From Thiomonas sp. (lineage in GTDB: Bacteria > Pseudomonadota > Gammaproteobacteria > Burkholderiales > Burkholderiaceae), in NCBI GenBank assembly GCA_027443745.1, contig DAIAZB010000007.1, forward strand, positions 1 to 6,346: a stretch of 6,346 nucleotides of DNA, written 5' to 3'. Each line of letters begins with the position of its first letter. The first letter of the stretch is position 1. Of this stretch, positions 1 through 6,346 are shown in pieces. The translations under genes were made by a program, and so were the position numbers. The notes beneath the pieces are model-generated. The model searched no databases, was not told the DNA's origin, and was given only the letters and a program-made list of their open reading frames with translations.

Positions 1-810
1 CTGCAGCTCCTGCGGCGCGGGCGCCAGCAGCAAGCGCAGCACCCGCCCCCAGCCTGCCGCGCAATGCAGGGTTCGCGGCGAATGGTCGGCGCAAACCCCG
101 GCCACGGCGGCGCGCAGGCGCTGTGCCAATTGGGCATGCCGCGCGTGCAGCCGTCCGTCTGCGATGCGCAACGCGGAGTCGCCGGACAACAACTGCATAC
201 AGGCCGGGCAGGCACGGTGCACGCGCAGCGTCGGGTCGAGCAGCAGCCAGCCCTCGGCATCGCCCGACAGCAGCGCATCGAGCTTGCACCTCTGCACTTC
301 CGTGGCGCGCACGCGCGCGCGGAAGGCGTGCAACAAGGCATGCCGCAGCGGCGCGAGCTGTTGCTTCAAAGGTTCGCCGTCGACTTCCTGGCTGAAATGC
401 AGGCTGACCGAGGCGATGTGCCGCGCGTCGTTGCACAGGCTGAGCGCGACGGTCTGCTCGATGCGCAGTGGCCGCATGAGGTCGGCGTAATACGGTCCGG
501 CATGCCATACCGACTTCGGCAGGTCGGCTGCGCTGTCGACCCAGTCGCCCGCCAGTCTCTGCAAACCGATCGGCAACATCGGATCGAGCGACTGGAAATG
601 TTGGACATAGGACGCGAGCGCCTGCGGCATCTGCAGGTCGACTGCACTGTGCCCGCAGAGTGCGCCTGCAGTCTTGTCCCAGGCCAGGAAGGTCGCGGAC
701 TCGGCGCCACCGGCTCGACGCCACGCATCGAGCACGGCATTCCAGTCGGCCTCCCCGCGCTCCACCGCCTGTGCGGCCTCGCGAACCTGCCCTGCCGTGC
801 GCATGTCCAT
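1..810 (-). CDS. LuxR-type transcriptional regulator, N-terminal part (cut by left window edge)
   Basis: An open frame of 270 codons begins at an ATG at 810 and runs off the left edge without a stop. The start is supported by GGAG at 818-821, 7 nt upstream; a second in-frame ATG lies at 804. The protein resembles the sensor half of LuxR-type helix-turn-helix regulators of about 360-380 residues. A leading segment (about 8-110) contains [12 protein letters not shown] (67-78) and a tail [10 protein letters not shown] (106-115), as in the family pattern of a 'HY..DP' core followed by 'FY.D.L.P'. A second PAS-like segment (about 170-250) reads [12 protein letters not shown] (186-197), then [11 protein letters not shown]. 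The C-terminal LuxR HTH expected around residues 300-365 would lie outside the window, so the family call rests on the N-terminus only. It is oddly rich in cysteine (C52, C126, C175, C201, C204, C240, C250, with C201/C204 as CPAC). It lies 187 bp downstream of purH and probably has its own transcription. Its target and ligand are unknown. Confidence 0.72.
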   Translation of the reverse strand, partial: MDMRTAGQVREAAQAVERGEADWNAVLDAWRRAGGAESATFLAWDKTAGALCGHSAVDLQMPQALASYVQHFQSLDPMLPIGLQRLAGDWVDSAADLPKSVWHAGPYYADLMRPLRIEQTVALSLCNDARHIASVSLHFSQEVDGEPLKQQLAPLRHALLHAFRARVRATEVQRCKLDALLSGDAEGWLLLDPTLRVHRACPACMQLLSGDSALRIADGRLHARHAQLAQRLRAAVAGVCADHSPRTLHCAAGWGRVLRLLLAPAPQELQ

Positions 811-815
811 GCCCC

Positions 816-821
816 ATCTCC
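816..821 (-). promoter_or_regulatory. Ribosome-binding site of the LuxR-type regulator
   Basis: On the minus strand GGAGAT ends 5 nt before the ATG at 810, with the GGAG core 7 nt away. This is a good Shine-Dalgarno match. It fixes the start of the left-most gene and favours the ATG at 810 over the one at 804. Confidence 0.6.
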
Positions 822-835
822 GTTGTTCTCGCGCG

Positions 836-851
836 CGTTCCGAAAGGAACG
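836..851. repeat. 16-bp perfect inverted repeat upstream of the regulator gene
   Basis: CGTTCC-GAAA-GGAACG forms a perfect 6-bp dyad around a 4-nt centre. It ends 26 bp upstream of the ATG at 810. As DNA it is the size of an operator; as RNA it would be a short hairpin in the regulator's leader. No T-run follows on the minus strand, so it does not look like a terminator. Autoregulatory binding is possible but is inference only. Confidence 0.4.
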
Positions 852-882
852 GCGGCGATGAGTGGGAGCGTGCGGCGCGGTG

Positions 883-903
883 CGCACCTTCGCATGGGGT
901 GCG
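883..903. repeat. Inverted repeat (6-bp stem, 9-nt loop) between purH and the regulator
   Basis: CGCACC at 883-888 pairs perfectly with GGTGCG at 898-903 around a 9-nt loop. The minus-strand downstream sequence is GC-rich without a T-run, so this is not a standard intrinsic terminator for purH. It could be a processing or stability element, or chance in GC-rich DNA. Confidence 0.3.
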
Positions 904-960
904 TCGTTTGTGTGCAGAGGGAAATGCTAGCGAATCCACCCCGGCCGCATGCATCCCGCA

Positions 961-976
961 TTTCGGCTAGCGGAAA
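961..976. repeat. Imperfect 16-bp dyad centred on GCTAGC, just after purH
   Basis: TTTCGGCTAGCGGAAA is palindromic except for one mismatched pair (G965/G972). Its GCTAGC core (966-971) recurs at 926-931, exactly 40 bp away start to start. It lies 21 bp beyond the purH stop and about 150 bp upstream of the regulator start. An operator is possible; no known motif was recognised. Confidence 0.3.
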
Positions 977-997
977 ACCCGCAGCTGCCGCGCCGGC

Positions 998-2551
<1,554 letters not shown>

Positions 2552-2735
2552 GGGGATCGGGCAGAACTTGGGTCGATGGATTGCAGCGGGACAGGGCAGG
2601 GCAGTCGGTGTTCAGGAGTCGTCAGGGATGCTGTGGCGTCGGCGAGGTGAGATGCTCTTGGAGAGGACGCTCGGGGCGGTGTGCGGCCTCCAGGCATGCG
2701 TCCGGCATGTTCCGCTCAGGCTGCGCGGGCCATGC

Positions 2736-2759
2736 GCGCACGCCAAGCATGCTGTGCGC
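2736..2759. repeat. Stem-loop just downstream of fis
   Basis: GCGCAC at 2736-2741 pairs with GTGCGC at 2754-2759 (6 bp, 12-nt loop containing AGCATGCT). On the minus strand it begins 13 nt after the fis stop codon. No T-run follows, so it is not a classic Rho-independent terminator. It may mark or stabilise the 3' end of the dusB-fis message. The rest of the fis-purH gap (2552-2735) shows no convincing promoter hexamers and no gene. Confidence 0.3.
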
Positions 2760-2772
2760 AAGCCGGCCGTCA

Positions 2773-3009
2773 TCAGATGAGCTTGTGGTCCTTGAGCTTT
2801 TTGCGCAGCGTGTTGCGGTTGATGCCCAGCCAGTCGGCCGCGAGTGATTGGTTGTCCTGCGTGCGGCGCATCACGGATTGCAGCAATGGCTTTTCCACGG
2901 TCTGCATCACCATGGCGTGAATGCCATGCGGTTCGGTGCCGTTGAGGTCGTCGAAATACGCATCGAGACTGTCGATGACGCATTGCTCCAGGGAGGATTT
3001 CTTGCTCAT
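2773..3009 (-). CDS. fis: Fis family nucleoid-associated DNA-binding protein
   Basis: This is a small homodimeric DNA-bending protein. In other bacteria Fis shapes the nucleoid and activates rRNA and tRNA promoters; its targets here cannot be read from the window. The 78-residue product matches the short betaproteobacterial Fis (enterobacterial Fis has 98). The dimerisation helices lie at about 5-47 (SLDAYFDDLNG, then VEKPLLQSVM). The C-terminal helix-turn-helix spans about 53-74, with the hallmark NQSLAADWLGINRNTLRKKL (53-72). The ATG overlaps the dusB stop as TGATG, sharing one base. No Shine-Dalgarno is visible directly upstream, so translation probably depends on ribosomes finishing dusB. 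The partner gene is the same as in enterobacteria, where dusB and fis also form an operon. Downstream is a stem-loop, then purH. Confidence 0.97.
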   Translation of the reverse strand: MSKKSSLEQCVIDSLDAYFDDLNGTEPHGIHAMVMQTVEKPLLQSVMRRTQDNQSLAADWLGINRNTLRKKLKDHKLI

Positions 3010-4064
3010 CAGGCTGCCAAGGGAAGAAGGTCGAGGCCGTTTGTGCTGCCCAGCATGTCGAAATAAGCCATCACGGCGTCATGCTGCGCCTGCGACTCGG
3101 TCAGGGTGTTGAATCGGGCGCGAAACGCGGTGGCGCCGGGCAGATCCGCCACGGCCCAGCCGACATGCTTGCGAGCAGTTTTCGTGCCAGCATCGCCATA
3201 AAACCGGTGGTGGGCGTCCAGATGTTCCAGCAGCCACAGCCCTTGCTGCTGCAGACTGGGCGAGGCGGGTTCGACGCCGTCTTCCAGCGCCTGGGCGATA
3301 TGGCCCAGCAGCCAGGGCCGACCCAGGGCGGCGCGGCCGATCATCACCGCGTCGGCGCCGGTGGCAACCAGCACGTCGCGCGCCTTGGCGGCGCAGTCGA
3401 TGTCGCCATTGGCCACCACCGGAATGCGCAGCGTCTGCTTGATCGCGGCGATGGTGTCGTACTCGGCCTCTCCGCCGTAGCCCTGGTCGCGGGTGCGGCC
3501 GTGCACCACAATCATCGCCACGCCGGCATCCTGCGCGGCGCGGGCCATGCGCGGTGCGTTGCGTTCGGCGCGGCACCAGCCAGTGCGCATTTTCAGCGTC
3601 ACTGGCACGCCCAACGGTTGCATGGCCTGCACCACGGCTTCGACGATGCGCAACGCCTGCGTCTCGTCCTGCATCAGCGCCGAGCCGGCCCAGCGGTTGC
3701 AGACCTTCTTTGCCGGGCAGCCCATATTGATGTCGATGATCTGCGCACCGCCCTGCACATTGGCGCGCGCCGCGTCGGCCATGTCGGTCGGGTCCACGCC
3801 CACCAGTTGCGCTGTCACCGGGCCAGGTTCGCCGGTGTGGTCGCGGCGGCGCGAGGTCTTGAGCGTGTCCCACAACTCGCGCTTGGACGTGACCATCTCG
3901 CTGACACAGTGCCCCGCGCCCAGTTTGCGCGCCATCTGCCGCCAGGGCAGGTCGGTGACGCCGGCCATGGGGGCGGCGAACACGCGGTTGGGCAGCACGA
4001 AACGGCCCAGGCGCAGCGCGGCAGGAGTGGCTTCGGTGGGTGTTTGTGGACGTGGGGCGAGCAT
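3009..4064 (-). CDS. dusB: tRNA-dihydrouridine synthase DusB
   Basis: This FMN-dependent enzyme reduces uridine to dihydrouridine in the D-loop of tRNA, using NADPH. The 351-residue protein has a TIM barrel (about 22-255) with the expected signatures: APMAGVTD (31-38), QLVG (86-89), INMGCPAKKV (112-121, C116 as the catalytic cysteine), LKMRTGW (157-163), VHGRTRDQGYGG (187-198), VANGDI (217-222) and GADAVMIGRAALGRPW (236-251). The C-terminal helical tRNA-binding domain follows (about 260-351). About 20 residues precede the barrel start, rich in Pro, Thr and Ala; no later in-frame Met exists before the FMN motif, so the ATG at 4064 is kept. It lacks a strong Shine-Dalgarno: AGG lies about 14 nt upstream. 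The stop overlaps the fis start. Upstream, a 60-bp gap with a GC hairpin separates it from the DUF1289 gene. Confidence 0.96.
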   Translation of the reverse strand: MLAPRPQTPTEATPAALRLGRFVLPNRVFAAPMAGVTDLPWRQMARKLGAGHCVSEMVTSKRELWDTLKTSRRRDHTGEPGPVTAQLVGVDPTDMADAARANVQGGAQIIDINMGCPAKKVCNRWAGSALMQDETQALRIVEAVVQAMQPLGVPVTLKMRTGWCRAERNAPRMARAAQDAGVAMIVVHGRTRDQGYGGEAEYDTIAAIKQTLRIPVVANGDIDCAAKARDVLVATGADAVMIGRAALGRPWLLGHIAQALEDGVEPASPSLQQQGLWLLEHLDAHHRFYGDAGTKTARKHVGWAVADLPGATAFRARFNTLTESQAQHDAVMAYFDMLGSTNGLDLLPLAA

Positions 4065-4081
4065 GAGAGAAACGAGCCTGG

Positions 4082-4108
4082 GCGCGGTGTCCGCGCTGCC
4101 TATTTTTT
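4082..4108 (+). terminator. Hairpin plus T-run in the dusB leader, terminator-like on the plus strand
   Basis: GCGCGG (4082-4087) pairs perfectly with CCGCGC (4091-4096) across a TGT loop. On the plus strand six T residues (4103-4108) follow after a 6-nt spacer. The gap makes it a poor fit to a canonical intrinsic terminator, and no plus-strand gene reads into it. On the minus strand the same hairpin sits 17 nt upstream of the dusB ATG with its A-run before it, so it would be a leader structure there. Which role applies, if any, is open. Confidence 0.3.
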
Positions 4109-4124
4109 GTGCAGGAGGCGGATT

Positions 4125-4361
4125 CTAGTCCTGCGGGTTCGGGGCGCCATGCGCGCCCTTTCGCGCGTCCGGCACGGGCTTGGGCGTGATCTGGGCGGCG
4201 GTTTCCCGGCGTTGGCGCAGAACACGCCACAGACGCAGCTTGTCGGGGTCGCTCAGGGTGCTCCAGGCGGCAATTTCATCCAGCGTGCGCCAGCATCCCT
4301 GGCAATAACCGCTGGTGGTGTCCATGGCGCAAATCTGGATGCAGGGCGAGGGGACGGACAT
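4125..4361 (-). CDS. DUF1289 family small cysteine-motif protein
   Basis: This 78-residue protein carries the DUF1289 signature. It begins SPCIQIC (5-11), followed by YCQGCWRTLDEIAAW (19-33), giving four cysteines (C7, C11, C20, C23) spaced like a small metal-binding knuckle. A basic helix, DKLRLWRVLRQRR (40-52), and a Pro/Lys-rich tail follow. The family (YdhL-like) is widespread in proteobacteria and has no established function; binding of zinc or an iron-sulfur cluster is inference from the cysteines. No signal peptide or membrane segment is visible. The ATG at 4361 puts the motif at the very N-terminus, as usual for the family, but no Shine-Dalgarno is evident. It lies 57 bp after the YbaK gene and 60 bp before dusB, so co-transcription is plausible. 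Confidence 0.9.
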   Translation of the reverse strand: MSVPSPCIQICAMDTTSGYCQGCWRTLDEIAAWSTLSDPDKLRLWRVLRQRRETAAQITPKPVPDARKGAHGAPNPQD

Positions 4362-4418
4362 GGCGGATGGTTGGATGGAAGCTTGCGGCGCAAGGCCGTG
4401 GGCATGTCGGCTGCGGCT

Positions 4419-4907
4419 TCAGGCGACGGGCACTGCCGTGACGGCGCTGGGCGCGGCGTCCAGCCAGAGTCGCAGGTCGTCGGGCGCCAGCGGGAACACC
4501 ACGTGCGGGTGGCCGGCGGCGGCCCAGATGCGAGTGAAGCGCCACAGGCTTTGGTCGACCAGCGCCAGCGGTGGCTCGCGATGTCCCACCGGGCTCACCC
4601 CGCCGATGGCGAAGCCCGTACGCGCCCGCACAAAGCCCGCGTCGGCCCGTGCCAGCGCGCCCACCTGCTGCGCCACCAGCGCTTCGTCCACGCGCCGGTC
4701 GCCGGCGCATACCACCAGCACGGCGCGGTCGCTGTCGACATGGCGGAAGACGATCGACTTGGCGATCTGCCCGAGTTGCACGCCCAGAGCGTCCGCCGCC
4801 TGTTGCGCGGTGCGCGCGGCGGCGTCGAGCATCACGGGTGGCGCGTCATGCCCCAGCGCCCGCAGCACGGCGGCAACGCGCTGGGCCGAGTCCGACGACG
4901 CGAACAT
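4419..4907 (-). CDS. YbaK/EbsC family protein (aminoacyl-tRNA deacylase-like)
   Basis: This is a single-domain member of the YbaK/ProX/INS fold. Family members hydrolyse mischarged aminoacyl-tRNAs in trans, for example Cys-tRNA(Pro) or Ala-tRNA(Pro); the exact substrate here is not determined. With the ATG at 4907 the product is 162 residues, near the family norm. Visible motifs are RTAQQAADALG (32-42), GQIAKSIVF (46-54, with the conserved K50), GDRRVDE (69-75), TGFAIGGVSPVGH (97-109) and WAAAGHPHVVFPL (128-140). The start was chosen because GGAG lies 6 nt upstream of 4907. In-frame ATGs at 4934 and 4940 would add 9 or 11 residues (MAMTHPAPEPS) without a visible Shine-Dalgarno. The frame stays open to an ATG at 5105, but that start would overlap the HMG-CoA lyase gene, and the extra N-terminus is not YbaK-like. 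Confidence 0.88.
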   Translation of the reverse strand: MFASSDSAQRVAAVLRALGHDAPPVMLDAAARTAQQAADALGVQLGQIAKSIVFRHVDSDRAVLVVCAGDRRVDEALVAQQVGALARADAGFVRARTGFAIGGVSPVGHREPPLALVDQSLWRFTRIWAAAGHPHVVFPLAPDDLRLWLDAAPSAVTAVPVA

Positions 4908-4913
4908 CGAGGG

Positions 4914-4917
4914 CTCC
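4914..4917 (-). promoter_or_regulatory. Ribosome-binding site deciding the YbaK start
   Basis: GGAG on the minus strand sits 6 nt before the ATG at 4907. The alternative starts at 4934 and 4940 have nothing comparable. The site lies within the codons that those longer forms would use, so it could also be chance. Confidence 0.4.
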
Positions 4918-4967
4918 GGGGCAGGATGTGTCATGGCCATGGTCGCAGTCGACGTCGTGCGGATGCT

Positions 4968-4984
4968 GGCCGCGAGCCGCGGCC
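4968..4984. repeat. Strong GC hairpin between the HMG-CoA lyase and YbaK genes
   Basis: GGCCGCG (4968-4974) pairs perfectly with CGCGGCC (4978-4984) over a 3-nt loop, giving seven G-C pairs. No T-run follows on either strand. It is the most stable short stem in the window and lies in the 143-bp gap (4908-5050), where it could stabilise an mRNA 3' end or act with Rho. The rest of that gap shows no gene or clear promoter. Confidence 0.4.
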
Positions 4985-5050
4985 CGGTTGATGCGGGCGG
5001 GCGCGCAGGCCCCTGGCGTTCCACATGGCGCTGCGCTTCATCTGAGCCAC

Positions 5051-6010
5051 TCAGGCAGCAGCCTGTGCCTGGGTGGAACCGACCTTGCTGCCGGCGCTTT
5101 GCCACGTCGTCAGCAGCGCCCGTCCAGCACGGCTGTTGTTTGGGCGACCGATGCTGCGGCTGATGAAGTCGCCGGCTTCGATCACGGCGCGAAGGTCCAC
5201 GCCCGTGTGCAGCCCCAGGCCTTGCAGCATGTAGAGCACATCTTCGGTGGCGACGTTGCCGGTCGCGCCTTTCGCATAGGGGCAGCCCCCCAGGCCCGCA
5301 ACCGAGGCATGGAAGATGCTCACGCCCGTCTGCAGCGCGGCGAGGATATTGGCCAGCGCCTGGCCGTAGGTGTCGTGGAAATGCCCGGACTGCCGCTCGA
5401 TGGGAAAGGCTTTGGCCGTGGCCTCGAACACCGCCTGCACCCGGCCCGGCGTCCCCACGCCGATGGTGTCGGCGATGTCGATCTCATCACAGCCGAGCGC
5501 AGCCATGCGCTCCACCACCTCGACCACGGCGGCGGGCGGCACCTCGCCCTGATACGGGCAGCCCAGGGCGCAGGAAATGCTGCCGCGCAGGCGTACCCCG
5601 GCAGCCTTGGCGGCCTGTGCCACGGGTTCGAAGCGGGCGATGGATTCGGCGATCGAGCAATTGATATTGCGCCGGGCGAACGCCTCCGATGCGGCGCTGA
5701 ACACCACCACTTCGTCCGCGCCCGCCCCCAGCGCCGCTTCCAGCCCCTTCAGGTTGGGCACCAGGGCTGAATACGTCGTGCCGGGGTGGCGGCGGATGGC
5801 GGCCATGACCTGCGCGCTGTCGGCCATTTGCGGCACCCATTTGGGCGAGACGAAAGCCGCGGCTTCCACATTGGCAAAGCCCGCGGCGGAGAGGCGGTCG
5901 ATGAGTTCGACCTTGACCGCCAGCGGCACCGGGTTGGCTTCGTTCTGCAGCCCGTCGCGCGGGCCGACTTCGACCAGTTTGATATGGCGGGGAAGGGTCA
6001 TCGGGCTCAT
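5051..6010 (-). CDS. mvaB: Hydroxymethylglutaryl-CoA lyase
   Basis: The enzyme cleaves HMG-CoA to acetoacetate and acetyl-CoA, the final step of leucine degradation. The 319-residue protein is a full-length HMGL-like TIM barrel. Key motifs are EVGPRDGLQNE (14-24, with R18 and the metal-ligand D19), FVSPKWVPQMAD (53-64), SISCALGCPYQGE (144-156), IADTIGVGTP (179-188), HFHDTYGQALAN (210-221, with metal ligands H210 and H212) and the lyase signature AGLGGCPYAKGATGNVATED (238-257, with catalytic C243 and N252). This signature separates it from isopropylmalate and homocitrate synthases. The common family segment ETTSFVSPK or EATSFVSPK reads EAAAFVSPK here, a mild change. The ATG at 6010 has AGGAG 6 nt upstream; an internal ATG at 6001 is less well placed. 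It follows the dehydrogenase gene by 51 bp, so the two may be co-transcribed. The usual leucine-pathway partners (isovaleryl-CoA dehydrogenase, methylcrotonyl-CoA carboxylase) are not in the window. Confidence 0.96.
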   Translation of the reverse strand: MSPMTLPRHIKLVEVGPRDGLQNEANPVPLAVKVELIDRLSAAGFANVEAAAFVSPKWVPQMADSAQVMAAIRRHPGTTYSALVPNLKGLEAALGAGADEVVVFSAASEAFARRNINCSIAESIARFEPVAQAAKAAGVRLRGSISCALGCPYQGEVPPAAVVEVVERMAALGCDEIDIADTIGVGTPGRVQAVFEATAKAFPIERQSGHFHDTYGQALANILAALQTGVSIFHASVAGLGGCPYAKGATGNVATEDVLYMLQGLGLHTGVDLRAVIEAGDFISRSIGRPNNSRAGRALLTTWQSAGSKVGSTQAQAAA

Positions 6011-6016
6011 GCTCGT

Positions 6017-6022
6017 CTCCTC
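6017..6022 (-). promoter_or_regulatory. mvaB: Ribosome-binding site of the HMG-CoA lyase gene
   Basis: GAGGAG on the minus strand ends 6 nt before the ATG at 6010. It is the best Shine-Dalgarno in the window and favours 6010 over the in-frame ATG at 6001. Confidence 0.65.
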
Positions 6023-6039
6023 GTGTTCTGGAACGACAA

Positions 6040-6058
6040 CGGCCTGCCGGACGGGCCG
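6040..6058. repeat. Stem-loop between the dehydrogenase and HMG-CoA lyase genes
   Basis: CGGCC (6040-6044) pairs with GGCCG (6054-6058) around a 9-nt loop, immediately after the dehydrogenase stop. On the minus strand it is followed by TTGTCGTT, which has five T in eight bases. It may be a weak intrinsic terminator or attenuator, but the short stem and broken T-run make this uncertain. Confidence 0.25.
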
Positions 6059-6061
6059 CTT

Positions 6062-6346
6062 TCAATACCCCAGCCGCGCGTCCACCACGCCGCCGGGCTG
6101 TTCGCCGCGCTCGATGGCGGCGATCTTGCGCATCACCTGCGCTGCCGCCGGACCGACCAGGGTTTGTGCGGCCACATGCGGCGTGATGCGGGCACGCGGA
6201 TGACCCCACAGCGGGTCATCCGGCGGCAGCGGCTCGGTGGAGAACACGTCGAGCGTGGCACTGGCGAGGTGGCCGCTGTGCAGCATGTCGAGCAAGTCAT
6301 CCTGGTCGAGCACGGCGCCACGGCTGGCGTTGACCAGATGCGCGCC
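6062..6346 (-). CDS. GhrA-like 2-hydroxyacid dehydrogenase, C-terminal end (cut by right window edge)
   Basis: The last 94 codons of a D-isomer-specific 2-hydroxyacid dehydrogenase are present, ending in TGA at 6062; the frame is open to the right edge. The fragment contains VNASRGAVLDQDDL (5-18 of the fragment), LDVFSTEPLPPDDPLW (32-47), TPHVAA (55-60) and the closing VDARLGY. The catalytic Arg (R9), Glu (E38) and His (H57) of this NAD(P)H family are all recognisable. The PLPxxxPLWxHP stretch and the VD-x-x-x-GY end resemble glyoxylate/hydroxypyruvate reductase A (GhrA), which reduces glyoxylate to glycolate and hydroxypyruvate to glycerate. The exact substrate cannot be settled from the C-terminus. 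An internal GTG at 6313 is not the true start, because conserved family sequence continues upstream to the edge. It precedes the HMG-CoA lyase gene by 51 bp on the same strand. Confidence 0.9.
   Translation of the reverse strand, partial: GAHLVNASRGAVLDQDDLLDMLHSGHLASATLDVFSTEPLPPDDPLWGHPRARITPHVAAQTLVGPAAAQVMRKIAAIERGEQPGGVVDARLGY

Noticed and set aside
64..861. Plus-strand open frame of 265 codons at the left end
   Set aside because: It is antisense to the regulator gene (810 to 1, minus), which has family motifs and a Shine-Dalgarno. The plus frame has neither.
366..887. Minus-strand open frame of 173 codons at the left end
   Set aside because: It is in a different frame from the regulator on the same strand. 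Its Arg/Ser/Pro-rich product looks like a frame shadow.
970..982. Possible intrinsic terminator right after purH (GCGG-loop-CCGC)
   Set aside because: The stem has only four pairs and its T residues lie in the loop instead of after the stem, so it does not meet the pattern.
4104..4145. Possible sigma-70 promoter for dusB using the A/T-rich stretch near 4105
   Set aside because: The -10-like AAAAAT matches only four of six bases and no TTGACA-like box lies at the right distance.
3081..4991. A 636-codon plus-strand open frame opposite dusB, DUF1289 and ybaK
   Set aside because: It crosses three well-supported minus-strand genes and their gaps. The composition is typical of antisense frames in GC-rich DNA, and no family motif is visible.
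5042..5054. Small hairpin at the HMG-CoA lyase stop codon (CTGAG-CCA-CTCAG)
   Set aside because: Its five-pair stem overlaps the coding end and has no T-run; it is too weak to annotate as a terminator.
4571..5770. Plus-strand open frame of 399 codons opposite ybaK and the HMG-CoA lyase
   Set aside because: It is antisense to two genes with complete catalytic motifs, and its product is low-complexity and Arg/Ala/Pro-rich.

Overview
The window is very GC-rich, and all eight genes lie on the minus strand, so transcription runs from the right edge to the left. Protein content and gene order point to a betaproteobacterium, probably order Burkholderiales. The main clues are the short 78-residue Fis, the dusB-fis-purH order, and a leucine-catabolism type HMG-CoA lyase beside a YbaK/EbsC protein. 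The genus cannot be fixed from this sequence alone; a Thiomonas- or Comamonadaceae-like organism would fit.

In transcription order the layout is: (1) 6346-6062, the C-terminal end of a GhrA-like 2-hydroxyacid dehydrogenase cut by the window edge; (2) 6010-5051, hydroxymethylglutaryl-CoA lyase; (3) 4907-4419, a YbaK/EbsC-type aminoacyl-tRNA deacylase-like protein; (4) 4361-4125, a small DUF1289 four-cysteine protein; (5) 4064-3009, tRNA-dihydrouridine synthase DusB; (6) 3009-2773, Fis; (7) 2551-998, the bifunctional purine enzyme PurH; (8) 810-1, the N-terminal 270 residues of a probable LuxR-type regulator, whose DNA-binding end would lie outside the window.

The genes fall into three groups. 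The right part is carbon metabolism: keto-acid reduction and CoA-ester cleavage that feeds acetyl-CoA and acetoacetate. The middle is translation and nucleoid housekeeping: tRNA proofreading, tRNA modification and Fis. The dusB and fis reading frames overlap by one base (TGATG), and fis has no Shine-Dalgarno of its own, so coupled translation is likely. The left part is purine synthesis, followed by a regulator of unknown role with its own ribosome-binding site and a dyad-rich leader.

Gaps between genes are short, the longest being 221 bp (fis to purH). They hold several GC-rich stem-loops but no convincing sigma-70 promoter and no textbook minus-strand intrinsic terminator. I found no tRNA, rRNA, CRISPR array, insertion sequence or defence system. 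This is mainly a core-genome stretch. The points most worth a second look are the cysteine-rich sensor region of the cut-off regulator, the palindromes upstream of it, and the hairpin in front of dusB, which carries a terminator-like T-run on the opposite strand.
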